DNA of 64,000 nt from Fratercula arctica (GCA_947846985.1 CANTUZ010000026.1:52434730-52498729); one strand, 5' to 3'. Counted from the stretch's first letter, positions 51,353 through 63,754 are shown. Notes: generated by a model from the sequence alone, not told the origin. Numbers and translations are program-made.

Positions 51353-51450
51353 TACATCAGTGTAGTAAGCAGAGAATGTCTGAATATGTACAGGGAGACA
51401 AGTTGCACAATGGCTCAGAAAATGCAATTTTCCTGGGCCATATTCATGAC
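51353..51450 (+). CDS. Candidate 98-nt exon, unrecognised gene
   Basis: A pyrimidine-rich acceptor (TCTGTCTCTTCTGTACTGTC, then ATCAG ending 51352) and a strong donor (CATGAC then GTAAGTG at 51451) bound a segment. It is open in a frame reading QRMSEYVQGDKLHNGSENA, IFLGHIHD. It enters after one base of a codon and exits on a codon boundary. The minus strand is also open here, so openness alone is weak evidence. The entry phase fits the exit of the 30009-30088 candidate and the exit phase fits the entry of 55524-55580. The family is not recognised. Confidence 0.25.
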
Positions 51451-54400
51451 GTAAGTGTATACTCTTTTTACAGAACAGTTGCAATTTAATGACCTGAAGT
51501 TAACATTAAATCTAGAAGCAAACTTCATTATTAAGTTGTTACTATTATATTAATAGAAAACATCTTGTTTGTGGGAACTGTTGTTTTTCAAGAGAGTTGA
51601 AGATGAGATTTTAGTTTGTTATCTTGATTTTCCTTGAGAAATGTAGGAATTCAGCCATGCTGTACTGTTAAATACTCTTGCTCAGGTTGGATATCTGAAA
51701 AGAAGGTTTTTGTTGAGGATGGATACCTAGTAACTACTGCCTGCAAACGACAAAGAGAAAATAGAAGATATTCTCTTTGGACTGTATTATATTTAAGCAA
51801 TCTGATTTCATTGCACTAAAGTATGGCCTACCCAAGTATCAGTAGTCTGCACCCAGCATTCGGTCAATGACAAATAGTTCAGCTAGGAAGTCAAGTTTAA
51901 TTGGATTTTGATTTTCATTTATGCAAAAACAGTTAAATTACCTTGCTGCCAAATCAATAACTGTCAATTGTTGATGTCACTTTCCTTGAAAAAGCCTCAA
52001 AGTAAAATTCCACGTGTAATAGACAACATGTTAAGTAAACAGTGTTAACCACTTCACAGATCCATTATGTTAATATATTGCTCTTTCTGCCTTATCAGAC
52101 AGAATGAAGTGAACTGAGAAGTTTTTCATATATTAACTGTAAATTACACTTAGCTCAGCTAATAAAATTTTATTGTCACAGAACTGTTTTCCACTTCACA
52201 TGCATTTGGGAGATTGAAATGTAAATTATTGTAAGCTACCTCTTTCTCGTTATAGATGTATGAGCAAATGAAATTTACATGATTGAAAAAAAATGGAAGC
52301 ATTCTCTGGGGACAACAAGAGTTATCACTTTTCCCACAATAATCATGGAATTTCAGAAGTAGAAAAAGATAGAGAAAAGCAGCCATTAATCTTCTTCTTG
52401 TGGGCTATGCAATTCCACTTCTATTTATTAAGGTTTCTCATAAATTAATATTCCTCTGATTTGTTTCCATGTTGGTTATGGAAGCTAGACAATAAGTTGC
52501 ATGTCTTTAAAGTGATAATAACAATGTTGAAAAAGTAATTAAAAAGATGGTACTGATGCTCTATATAATAGTTAATGGTTTAAAATTAATTTGCATGTGT
52601 TCTTTGTTCATTTTAGTTTAGGCATGGTGCAGGTGAAGGCAGTATAAGCCTGTATCAGTGCGAGTCTTCCTTTTGAAAAGCAGTGGAGGTTGTTTTGCAG
52701 AATACACTTTTGCAATAGTGCCACACACATTAGTCCATGTGTAGTAACTCTGTAGCAATTATGGCAGCGAAAGTCATTAAAGGCCATTGGCAAATAAAAG
52801 ACTTTAAGGCTATCACAAGGATGGAAAATGCATTTTACAAACAATAAAGAAATACCCCCACTGTAACGAGCAAAGCTTTCTTAATTATAAAGATCTTGTG
52901 CTATTTATACATTCATGCTAACTTGCTCCCATCTCTATTGACAGTGTTTGTCATGTACTCCATACTGCTCTTTTCAAATACAAAGTGGTAGGCGCAATTT
53001 TTCCAGGGATACAGCTGCATTGAGTATACTGCACAACCTCAATCTATTTCTTACCTGTAAACTAACTAGTCTTTCTAATAATTTGTGCACTCAGCCAATT
53101 GGCAACTTCCTGTTACAGTAAAGGAAAAATCCTAGGATCTGCAGCTCTGTATGTCACACCTTCTAGTAGTTAGTCTCTGGGACCTCAAGGTGCAATCCCA
53201 AATCCTGGGAGAGGCACATAGGCAATGCAGAACACTTGGACAGCTAGGCAGCTTAAAATAACACCAAGAAGAAACAATTCACTGAGTCAAGAATTATCAG
53301 AAACTTGTTCAGGATAAAGCTAGCTACAGCAAACCAAAGACGAAATGAGTGCCTTAAATCCTTTCCTAATGCAGCCCAGAACCCATCTGTAAGACACTGC
53401 TGCTTTTTCTTTCAAAAATAGGTAGGAAATTACATCTCCTAAAAGAAAGCACCACATGGTCTGAGTTTGGTTTTTTACCCAGCTGTAAAGCTAAGAGTCT
53501 GATTCACTGATCTAATGATCCAAACAAACAGCCAGCACAGAGCAGGCCTAAATCTGGAACTTGTTTATGCCTTTTATCTAAAGGAAAATTTATACAACAC
53601 ACAGAAATAGTACAGTAGAAAGTTATCTTCCAGCGCTGAGCTACTGGAATAACTCAGAGTTTCAGTGGAAAATAATATCTGTGGGAGATACAGGAAACCC
53701 TAAAGGCTGAGCTTCTCCATTCTTTCAGTTAAATATTGCTCAGTAAATGTAAATAAGAAATAAATGACTTACAGAGTTCTCCCAGCCCAAAAGTTTGGTG
53801 CCTCAAAAAAGTTTTTGCCAAGTCATAGTTTTGCATTAGCACGCTCTACAGAGAGCTAAGTGTCAATTCTGTTACCTTAGCGTTTTGTTGGGTCTTGTAA
53901 TGAAGATACTGACAACACATTTGATATGGACAACATAATGCACAATTTTCTTATACCAATGTAAATCCTCTCTAAGACAGTACTGTAGGGTCATTTCTAG
54001 CTTACTCTTTACTACTTCTGAATAAGGGGAAGGGCTATAAGACCTTCATGATTTCCCTCAAATGTCTTCAGTACTCAAATTAATTAAAAAATTCCTTTGT
54101 TACTACACTTTTGATTTGTAGATGGCAGGCAGGCACTTTATTGCAAGTGTATGAACTTTGAATTTGTTGGCTAATTATATTCACCACCTGGCATTCTTTC
54201 TGTCTCCTTTTTTGGCTGAAGGAGCCATGAGACAGTTCATGCACTCAGGCTGAACAAAAAAATTGAAAAATATTGTATTTCCAATGAAATGTAAAAATGA
54301 AATTTCTCTTCCTGATATATTCACTAATGAATTTCTCTTATGAATGTATAGCTTTGCCAGTTGCAAGTATGTTAATGAGGAATAAGTGCCTGAATGCAGA

Positions 54401-54776
54401 GTAGGTTACCGTATTTTCAGGGCTGAAGGCAAATACATCTTAAAAACATACTAAAATTAATTGATTCAGGACTAAACAGTTCAGATAGTTAATTAATAAT
54501 CTGATGAATGCATGATTTTTTGAAGTAAGTTTCATCACATTCTGAAATTTGACTATGGTCTTCCAATTTTCGTGGCAATGCTATGACTTTTCCAGTACAT
54601 TGAAGGGTTTTTTATAAGTCCCCATGAAACTTCATCTTTCAATGCATGTGTACGGAGAAATCTGAAAATCTATTTTGTCTGTATGTTCTGTGCCAGAGCT
54701 TACTTTTTATTTTTAATAGATATCATTATTACAAGTACATCTTGGCTCTCTGGATCTTGTCAAAGGTACTTTGAGA

Positions 54777-54822
54777 GGTACTCTATGCATACAGAAGGGT
54801 ACTCTATTCATACAGAGTATTA
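54777..54822. repeat. Tandem duplication (GGTACTCTATxCATACAGA)
   Basis: Two nearly exact direct copies of a 22-base unit lie side by side. Confidence 0.88.
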
Positions 54823-54924
54823 TGTGTCATGACAGTGCTCAGAAGATGCTTAAAGGTTATGGTACAGATTTTACAAATTTATTAACTTTTTATGGCAAAA
54901 TTCATTTGGGACTTTAAAAAGTAT

Positions 54925-54972
54925 TTTTCTTCCTTCCTTTTCTCTTCTTTTTTCTTTTCTCTGGTTTAGCAT
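54925..54972 (+). promoter_or_regulatory. Long pyrimidine tract ending in AG
   Basis: Nearly pure C/T for about 45 bases, ending TCTGGTTTAG at 54973. It is a strong splice-acceptor-like tract, and an open frame of about 48 codons follows in one phase. No good donor was found after it. It may simply be a low-complexity tract. Confidence 0.3.
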
Positions 54973-55523
54973 TTAATGTTCTATTTGAGATTATCCCCTG
55001 CACTGTACTACTTTACTCTCTGAATTCTGCCCAAATTCACTTTAGGTTGTTTGAAAAATTTACAAACAGTCAAAAAATAAAACTATTTCTACTAAGAATT
55101 ATATTTAGGTCCTAGAACAGATGAAAGATGTTTTCATTACTCTCTTTGCTCAGCTGCTATTGGTCTTTCTTTAAAACAAGTTGTGATTTTGCCTCTACAC
55201 CCATCTAAAATTGCTTTGTCTAGGTTCATGTTGACAGCATTCAGAGCAAGACAAGGTTTATGCCTTTAAAGACATTTGAAGATTCTTCCTTACCATGGTG
55301 AAATATGAACACAAGATCTATCTTTACCCAAGTATTGTAGACTTTGAGTTTTGTGTTAAAACATTAATATCTGCTAAATGCTGAGAGCAAGTAAGGATTA
55401 CATACATTGCTTAAGGTTTTCACTTCAAGTTGCTGGAAAGGACAGTATTTGTCAGAGAAGTCTGGAAAACACAGGCATGGTGCAAATGTGGCCTGTACTT
55501 CCCCTTCATCTTTCCGTTATCAG

Positions 55524-55580
55524 AACATGTCTGTGCTTGTGATTAAACACCAGAAGGAACTAGAGAAGAAAGGAGTACGA
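55524..55580 (+). CDS. Candidate 57-nt cassette exon
   Basis: The acceptor CCCTTCATCTTTCCGTTATCAG ends at 55523 and the donor GTAAGATG begins at 55581; both are good matches to vertebrate consensus. The 57 bases between are a whole number of codons, open in phase 0, reading NMSVLVIKHQKELEKKGVR. The text is charged and helix-prone. Skipping or including it would preserve frame. If joined to 57096 it continues as VLFKTGPVQFVLAVLW and stops at 57171. This is the best single exon-like pair on the plus strand, but I recognise no family. Conservation or RNA evidence is needed. Confidence 0.35.
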
Positions 55581-56214
55581 GTAAGATGAGTCGTCTTTGC
55601 CTGTGAGAAGCGACACATGAGCCCAAACCTGTAGCAGATTTTGTGGTATCACTACATACAAGATAAAAGAAGTTTTACTTAGGTCATGCCTTTGCCTGAA
55701 TGCTTTAGCAAAAAATAAACATCATTTGACAGTGAGGAAAAAAAATAAAAAGGAGAGAATCTCTATGGCCTTGTTGGCATAAGGCTGGTTTTAGTAGACT
55801 GAAAAAGCAGGTTGAGAACAGAAGCTAGAGGTGCTAGTAAAGTAAGGAAGTGAGATTTTCACATATTGGCATCACACGGAACCCTGTCCCAGATTTGGAC
55901 CTTTCTGGGAGAGGTCACTAACAAACAGTGTAAAAAGATGTCCCTCTCTGGGAAGATCTTAAAATCTTTGCGTGATCAGTGGTCAAGGCATTAAGACTGT
56001 AGGAGACTCCCCATACACCCTCTTTTTTCCCAGACTTTTGTCATTACCGCTCTTTCTCAATGTAACTCAGTACCTTGTAAAAGTTCCACGTGGCCTCTGA
56101 CAGGCATAAGTGGAACATCAGTAGTGCATATACCTTGCTGTTGGCTCACTGCCAAAGTCTACATCTGATTTTGTAAGACGTTGAGTTTGTATGCTTGAAT
56201 TTCCACCATACCGT

Positions 56215-56420
56215 ACTTTGTAAAATCACCTGCCATTTGCAACGTGAACCCAGCAGACATTAAATGCTTCCAAAGCAGACTGATAACATATTTGCCACAC
56301 AATTAATTTATTTCATGCCACTTTAATTGGTATAAATATGAGGCCAAAAATAACAAGCCACCAGACTTTATGCTTTCACATTGGGCCGCTCTCACATAAA
56401 GGTCTATAGGGTGGGATGAA
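56215..56420. promoter_or_regulatory. Possible conserved non-coding element
   Basis: About 200 bases of complex sequence with CACAATTAATTTATT and CTTTAATTGG cores and no slippage tracts, directly beside the 30-nt exon-like segment at 56471-56500. The call is from texture only. Confidence 0.22.
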
Positions 56421-56470
56421 TGCTTGTTCTGTGTGAGTTAGAAGCTTATTAAAGCCTTGAGCCTACTCAC

Positions 56471-56500
56471 CATCAGAACCTTTTCAAATGCTATTTGATC
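56471..56500 (-). CDS. Candidate 30-nt microexon
   Basis: On the minus strand, TGCTATTCATCTTTAG is followed by 30 bases (ten codons, DQIAFEKVLM, open in phase 0) and then GTGAGTAGG. Vertebrate neuronal microexons have this size and are framed by such sites, usually with conserved flanks. The adjoining patch at 56215-56420 is complex in texture. A feature this short can easily arise by chance. Confidence 0.18.
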
Positions 56501-57095
56501 CTAAAGATGAATAGCATTGCATGGGAGTATAACAAGACAATTCCCAACCCACCCCCCAGCCCCCACCAACAAATCCTGTGACTATAATCACAGAAATCAT
56601 TCGTATAGCATGAATAAAGTAGAAATTGGGCATCTTTGGCACACATCAAAAAAAGTACTCAATGATTCACTTCAGATAATGTTTAACTGAAAAGCTATTC
56701 TAAGCTTTGGCTCAGAGGAACTAGCGGCAACTTGAAGAGATGCAATAAGAAATAATACCCTTGCTTCTTTTAGGACAATTTGTACTTTTAATTTCTGAGG
56801 GCTTTCTTAAGATACGGTTAATGAGTTATATCTTTCTTTCAGAGGCTGATGAATGTGGATGTTGAAGGCATAGTGTCTTATTATTTGCATGAATATTTTT
56901 CTGAAAGTAGGAATTCTACTCTTGTGATGCTCCATAACCATTTAAGTTTCTCAAAGTTCTAAGTGAATTAGGATCTTCTCTGTTGCACATTAAAAAAAAA
57001 ATTAGTAGATTTATTACATAATCACCCCCTTTGTTATTGTTATAGAGATTGCAATGCTTGCTTTTAAAGCATTTATTCTATTTGATTTTCACTAG

Positions 57096-57250
57096 GTCCT
57101 CTTCAAGACAGGTCCGGTACAGTTCGTTTTAGCAGTCTTGTGGGCATTGGATCCAGTCTTGTTGAAGAAATGATGCTGGTGACCACTGCAACTTTACAGA
57201 AACCTCTGGATCAAGCCTATGGAACAAAATATATCTCATACTTCCAATAG
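57096..57250 (+). CDS. Candidate terminal exon
   Basis: An acceptor (ATTCTATTTGATTTTCACTAG, ending 57095) leads into a segment open in two phases. In phase 0 it reads VLFKTGPVQFVLAVLW and continues to a TGA at 57171. Entered after one base of a codon it reads PLQDRSGTVRFSSLVGIG, then EEMMLVTTATLQKPLDQAYG, and stops with TAG at 57248. The second frame looks more protein-like and fits the exit phase of 30009-30088; the first fits the exit of 55524-55580. Both cannot be the main product. A polyadenylation signal lies at 58007. No family is recognised. Confidence 0.3.
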
Positions 57251-58006
57251 CAGTTTTTTTCCGCATTCTAAAAATAGAAGAAAATGTTGCTCAGAAAATG
57301 TTGTAAGGTAATGTTTGCTTGTTTTCTATCTGTAATAATTATGACTTCTATGCATGTATCTAGAAGTTCATTATTGCTTTATAATACACTGTTTATCAAA
57401 AAGATTTTAACCATCTGTCCACAAAACATTATTTTCTTAAAAGGAGATTTTATAAAAAGAACGCATTAAAAGTTCTGTACATGTATAAGTGGACTGGCTT
57501 TGGGACTGACTTGCTAGCTACCTGCTGATACCTTTATGTAGTCTGGCATTGAAACTTGTACTTCCATGGGAGAGAGCTTGCAATTCAGGACTTCGATTTG
57601 CAGAACTAGTTGTATGTTTTTTTGACTTCTAATACTCACGTTATAATACCTGTTCAATACTTTTGCTACGCACGTGGTATTTTGGTGCAAAAAGTTCTTG
57701 ATAAGTAAATAATCCACGTTTTACAAGACACAATGTATAGTAACTAAGAGAATAACACAGACTATTTTATAATTTATTTTCATCCTCTTTGACCTCTTGT
57801 TTATACCTTGTCTGCTTCCGGATTTCTCATCTTATTGTTCAATGTCATGAGAGAGATGTTAATAATGTTAACAGACCGCAGCTACACATTTCTTCCGTGT
57901 GTAACAGCTGTTGCAGGGTTTGCAGTACCTGGTATACAACCACTGAAGAACAATTCAGTATCCCTTTGGTCTTTCCTCCTCCAGGCAAGCATCACCCAGA
58001 GAAGTG

Positions 58007-58012
58007 AATAAA
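58007..58012 (+). terminator. AATAAA polyadenylation signal (candidate)
   Basis: Canonical hexamer followed by GT-rich text (GTACTTGTCTG), about 760 bases after the stop of the 57096 candidate exon. AATAAA is frequent in AT-rich DNA, so it is supportive only. Confidence 0.3.
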
Positions 58013-58902
58013 GTACTTGTCTGATCTCAGAGTTCTACAATCACATGCAGAGCAATATGTCACTTAGGACATGAACACAAGGCAAAAGTTATAGCTACAG
58101 GCTGGAAAGACATCTGGAACTGACTTTTTACGACTTCATTGCAAGAGAAAATTCTGCAGAAGAGGACAATGTCTCTTTTTCTCCACTCTTTCTCCTAACC
58201 TTCTAGCCTTTCCTCTGGCATTAATGCTTACTCTGTGTCAGCAGTACCCCTTGGGAAGTTTCCTTTGCAGTCACATTAAAAACAAGCAAAATGCCTTGTC
58301 ACTCTCAATTCTAGTTTATCTACCAATTTATCTAGTGGCATTATTTCTTACAGAGGACTATGTCACTACAAGATAATCTGTTTCAAGGAAAGTGCAAAAG
58401 AAGACTTTGCCACTCTCTTTGCCAACAGAATATCAAGGCATTAGTGGTGATAAGGGGTTTGGCTAACAACAAGAAATGACCCCACAAATCCTCCCTGCCT
58501 CCTCCTATTGTGATGTCCAACTGCTGTTGTGAAACAGACTCCTTTGAGCAGGCAGCAGAATTGATGTAAGATATGTTTTTTCTACTTGTGCAGGCCCTCC
58601 AGTGTGTCAGGCTTACTGGTGCATATGTGTGGTGTTTACATGACACAGGATCCAGTCTTACTGAGGATGTGATTGAGCTTGCTCCCTCCTTGGTCCTTGG
58701 CTCATTCATGGACCCCAGCTGAATTGTAGCTAAACCAGCAATTGCTATATGTGAAGTGTTTGAAAGAGGAACATATATTTTTCTAGGAAATGTTTCACAG
58801 TTCCTGGCAATATTTCATACAGCTGTGGTATACACAGCTACATGAGATAAAAATGCAGGTGTATGAAAATTGTATCAAAGCTATGGAAAGAAACTTAAAG
58901 TG

Positions 58903-58935
58903 ATTTTTTTGTTTGTTTTTTTGTTTGTTTGTTTG
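58903..58935. repeat. TTTG tandem repeat
   Basis: Imperfect (GTTT)n with T runs. Confidence 0.85.
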
Positions 58936-59219
58936 GGGAGGCTTAAAATAATAAGCTGAAAGAAATATTTTGCTTTTTCTTTTCAGGACTTGTAAGGTTC
59001 CTCTGAGTACATTTTATTGAAACCCCATCAGAAAACAAGTCCTATAAAAACTTTAATTCAGTTTTGCAGGTTCATTATTTTCTCAGGGCTTGGACAACCA
59101 TTAATGTATTTGGAAGTTCACATAGCCTGAAGTAAAAGACTAGGTTACTACTTTTGCTCTAATGGTTCTTTAAGGCTATGTTCAAAAAGTGGAACCTGCT
59201 TCCTAGTTCCCATGAATAA

Positions 59220-59440
59220 ACTGACGTTTTCGACACATGGTGGCTCCTTATGCCGAGAGCACACCTAGCAGCAGGTGCACCAGGGCAGGCAGCAGGTAAA
59301 GGCAGTCTGCAGTACCAGGCAAGGTGGTTATGCCTGGGAGCAGGGATAACAACTCACACTCCCAAAAGTGAGGTCCTGCCCTCACATATTGACTAGCTGA
59401 ACTGTACAGGGGGACAGCAACTAAATAAATAAAGTTCTTT
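59220..59440. other. GC-richer island of unknown origin
   Basis: About 220 bases with distinctly higher G+C and CAGCAGG/CAGGGCAGGCAGCAGG words. It is bracketed by two AATAAA hexamers (59215 and about 59419). The junction ACACATGGTGGCTCCTTATG is loosely like the end of a retroviral LTR beside a primer-binding site. No LTR pair, gag or pol text is found, so an old solo-LTR piece is only a guess. Confidence 0.3.
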
Positions 59441-62134
59441 TATCTGTAGCTCTATCCTGTATGTAGCAGAGGAAGGGTTACATAGAATGAATATTCCTGT
59501 TTAACAAGATAAATCTGGTCATTTTAATGAACTCTTCTACAGAGACAAACTAAGATATGAGATAACTCCTGTTTGTTCATTATGCTAATCAAGAAAGAAC
59601 ACCTCTGGCCTTGTGAAAACAAAACTGATTAAAGCAAATGCAGTAAGTCACCTTGGAGTTGTGAAGTACAAATCGTTCAGAGTGCACAATGGACATTAAG
59701 TCAAAACTGAACAGTGTTTTTAGACAAAAGTGAATTTGGCTTTGGGCTTGCCTGTGACTTTTCCTGACTCTTATGTATTAAATACATATGGGACATGGAA
59801 ATTCAAGAAGTGGGAATTCACTGAACAAGCACAAAAACATCTCTGTTTAATTAAAGTAAGCACAGTAGAAAACCTTGTTCCACAAGAAAAATATTTTAAC
59901 TGGTTTAATCTTTTTGCAGGTATTTATTCCAGTTCAAGTAGTATGAACATTATTCCACTTTGGTGTGAATGGAGAAAATGTTAAGTTTCACTTAAGTCAT
60001 CTGAGTATGACAAACTTTTAGGAAACCAATTTTTCTTCTCTCAGAGTTTTGTCCATTCCATGGCATTCTTGGGAATTTCTGGGAATTTCTTTTTTCGTCT
60101 ATTCAACTTGTACATTACTTCTGAAGAAGCACGTTTTTTTTGTGAAAGAAAATTAAAGAAGATTCTAATGGACTTTTGATAAGAAATTTCAAATATGTTT
60201 AAGAAAGAAGTGGTGGATGCTGAACATCTTTTTTTTTTGAAGATTAATAAATTTGAAGGTTGTTTACAATTGGAATTGCTTCACAACACTTGTGAGTTTT
60301 GCGTTCTGCACTGATATATACTTCTGAAATACTGGATTTTTATTAGATGAACTATAGTGCATCTGCACTGAAATATACATATACACATGTGTGTATTAGT
60401 GTTGTTAAGATAAAGAACCACTTTTGTCATTTTATGACCTACGATAAAACTACAGAAAGATGAGATTCACCACAAAGTGGCAGACCTTTCTTACCCAGGG
60501 GAATATAGATCCGTGCATTGAACAACAAAATTGTGGCTGTAATTCTAGCTATATCAATATTAGCTGTTGTAGAGTGACTTTAGTCACCATCAGGCAGCAT
60601 TGGAATGAGTCCATTTAGGACAGAGCTTAGCAGAAGAAAATACCATCACTTTTTATATCCCAATCTGGCTGTGGACCCAAGTAAAGGAATCACACTGATT
60701 TTGTCAGCATTGACAGCAGTATTTGAATCTGGTGACTATACAGTTTTGTTGATCTTCCTGTAGTGCCTTGCAGGTATAGAGTAAGTTCTCTTCTTCCTTT
60801 CTGAAATTCTTAAGACTGTCAGTTCAGTCAATTAAGTTCTCAGAGCAACAATTTGTAGAACACATCATTTCAGTGTGTAATTCTTCTATCCATTCCTAGA
60901 ATATATGGATATAAAAAAAATTTATAAAAATCTCATACTGTCTGTGATCTTTAACCAGAATTTGGCAAAATTCAGTATAAGCAGACACCTAGTCTTGCAA
61001 TGAGACCATAATTCTCAGTACTAAACTGTACTTAAGTTGAAAACAGAAGTATCAATGTTAATAGCACTGTGTATGTATGTCTGCCACATGTACCTCCACT
61101 TTCAAAATGCCAGTTATATGAACAGTTCTCAGACGTATTACACAGCTGAATATAATTTTTTTCCATTATTTATTCCTTAACTTTGAGATTTGATAGGCAG
61201 TTCTATCTTTTTTTCAGAAAACAAAAAAAAATACAGTTTCACATAGGCAGTAACTGAATGTCTAATTACCTTTCCTGATGATCACATTTGTAGTTCCAGT
61301 GTAGTAAAATGATTGGAAAAACAGAAGTTTCATTTTGACTTTGTATGTAGAAATCTCACAGAAGAAAAGCAAGTTGTTCCATCAATACATTAGGTTGGCA
61401 TGGAGGGAGAGCCTCAAAAGTTCTTTTCTTCAAGATAATAGATAAGGATCGATATAATAGACTGATCAGTTAATGCGGAAGAAATGAGAAGTCACATTTC
61501 TTAAGACCTTATTCTTTGTATGGCACATAATACTTCTATTTACTTTTTACATTTCCTTAAAATAATTTTAAAATAGTGATGTCTTCATCTTCCCTTGCTT
61601 AAGCAACAGATAAGCAAGAGGGAGCTATTCAAAGGACGATTATTCTAAGTCAAATTTAATGACTGATGGTAAAATTGTTTCCATATTTTCCTTGCTCCAG
61701 CACTACTGTTTTGACTTGTGGATGTTTGCCTTGTGGACACGACTCGTGGACAAAAATGAGTAGCTAGCATCTCCTGATACACAGAATTGATACTAAGTCA
61801 AAACATTCAAGAACATTTCTGACATGTGGAGAACAGAAGCCCAGTATGTTTAGCCCTGCTGGAAAGTGAAGGTTGATTAGATATGTACATAAATCCCAGA
61901 AACACTTTGAGAACAATGGGGTTTTAACTCTTTGACCTTTGTGAGGTAAGCAACATTTGAAAAGGGCAGCAAGTTGATGAAGACAGAAAAATCCTCCCAG
62001 TACTGCTCAAGATAAAGAAGCGTCATACACTTTATCAGCTTTTCCTGTGTAAGATACTGGAAAAGCCTTAGAGGCCAATGAGACAGCGCTTTTTTTTGTT
62101 GTTTGTTTGTTTTGATTTGTTTTAATTCCCTACC

Positions 62135-62150
62135 AAAAAAAAAAAAAAAA
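62135..62150. repeat. Poly-A tract (16 nt)
   Basis: Uninterrupted A run after a GTTT-rich stretch. Confidence 0.85.
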
Positions 62151-63704
62151 TTACAAACAATTATAAAATACTTTTAAAATACAGCACTTCCCATGAAATT
62201 TTAATATCAGGTCCAGAGAGCAGAAATTCTGCATTTTAAAATACCATGTACTGCCCCTCTTCTAAAAATGTGGGTTAATGATTAAATCCACGTTGGAAAA
62301 AGGGGATATAAAAAAAGAGGCAACATATTATATATAGTATCTACCAAAAAAAAAGCAGCAGGAGGGCAGGCTTTAATGTATAAAGTCATATAATTACTTC
62401 TGGAAGGACCTTTGGTTGCCTTGTCATGGGTACACAGGGACCTGTACAGAGAGAGGTGTCATATTTGGAGTTAGAAACAGGTTTTAGTGCTTTTAATTTC
62501 TCAAATTTCTGAAACAGAGGCAATCTGTTATTTTGTGGGAAAGACAAGTCTCTTTTTAGTCAATAAGATGCAGAACATTTCCTTGCAATTACCAATAAAA
62601 TTCTCAGTAATGACCATTATTTTGATACCTCATTTTTTCTTTAGTGCTGTTTCTTGGTAGCACAATGGATCTTGGATGGAATATATATTTATAGAAAAAA
62701 AAGTCATACTGAGTCCTCATGAAAAATGAAAAACTACCAACACTTTGAGTAAGACATTTTATATAACCAAACCCTGCAAAACTTTGTTGTATCCTAGAAT
62801 GTCAATATACCTGATTTTGATTAAAAAAAAAAGATAAAAAAAATTCTAGATCTATTGTAAACAAAAGTTTTTAAACAGCACATGGTTTGTGACAGATAAT
62901 TATCATTGCTATTTTTCCGTATTGTTTTGTTTTCCGATAAATCTGTGAAAAAAGTAATAAACATGGAATTTGGTATAAAAGATTAGTATCTTGGGGAGTT
63001 AAAACAATAAAAATTTGCAAACAATTGGGGCAAAATAAAAATCGGACCATTGTAAACACTGAGATATATAATTTGAATGTTTTTAAACAAAAAGTTTCCA
63101 TTTTGGAAATGTTGAGATATTTTCTCTTGCGATTTTAAAACAACACTTTTAGGTTTACACCTCTTCATTACACTTCATTACATATAAAGGCAACATAAGT
63201 CAAAGGAAATAGTGTTAAAAACTTGGAATGCCACATGGATTAAAAGGAACACATTAAGATGATTGGAAACTATATATACTTCCAGACATTGGAAAGATTC
63301 AGTTTTCATTCATTCTGAGTACAGTTCTTCCTTGTTCCTTATGTTTGAATACGAACATCTTGTCTAGTTTGGAGTCCTAATCATGGAGAAATAGAGAAAA
63401 TTTTCATGCATTGCACTGCAGAAACTAAAAAGAAAAGCAATGACACTGACCATGCAAAAGGTAAAAAGTAAAGGGAGCAGAGTAAAGAACTGAATGCATA
63501 ATTAGAAATTTATTTTATTAGAATATGAATAATGTTTAAGTTGTAATTCATAAGGAGCTCTCATGAAAAGAACTGCAAAAACTTTGTGCAATAATATCCT
63601 AAGGGGATTCAGAGACATCTGTAATAGAAGATGGAGAGAAGGTGACCTGTTATGTCTCTCTTAGTAATCTGTTACTAATCGAAAGCTTCAGTTATTATCA
63701 GATT

Positions 63705-63754
63705 GGGGGGCGAGGGCTGGGGGGGGGAGGGGTGGCAGGGGGGGTGGGGAAGTG
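63705..63754 (+). repeat. G-rich block, potential G-quadruplex
   Basis: At least five runs of four or more G within 50 bases (GGGGGG, GGGGGGGGG, GGGG, GGGGGGG, GGGG). This satisfies the usual quadruplex pattern several times over. No promoter or gene start is recognised beside it. Confidence 0.8.

Larger units (their letters stand above)
48895..57095. other. Unique AT-rich sequence with exon-like segments
   Basis: No gene recognised with confidence. Contents: tandem repeats at 51074-51148 and 54777-54822, a long C/T-rich tract at 54925-54972, and exon-like segments at 51353-51450 (+), 55524-55580 (+) and 56471-56500 (-). A modestly GC-richer patch lies at 50100-50250. The remainder is plain AT-rich sequence. 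Confidence 0.5.

Noticed and set aside
58383..58709. 108-codon minus-strand frame
   Set aside because: No acceptor or donor of quality and no recognisable motif; composition is compatible with chance in a slightly GC-richer stretch.
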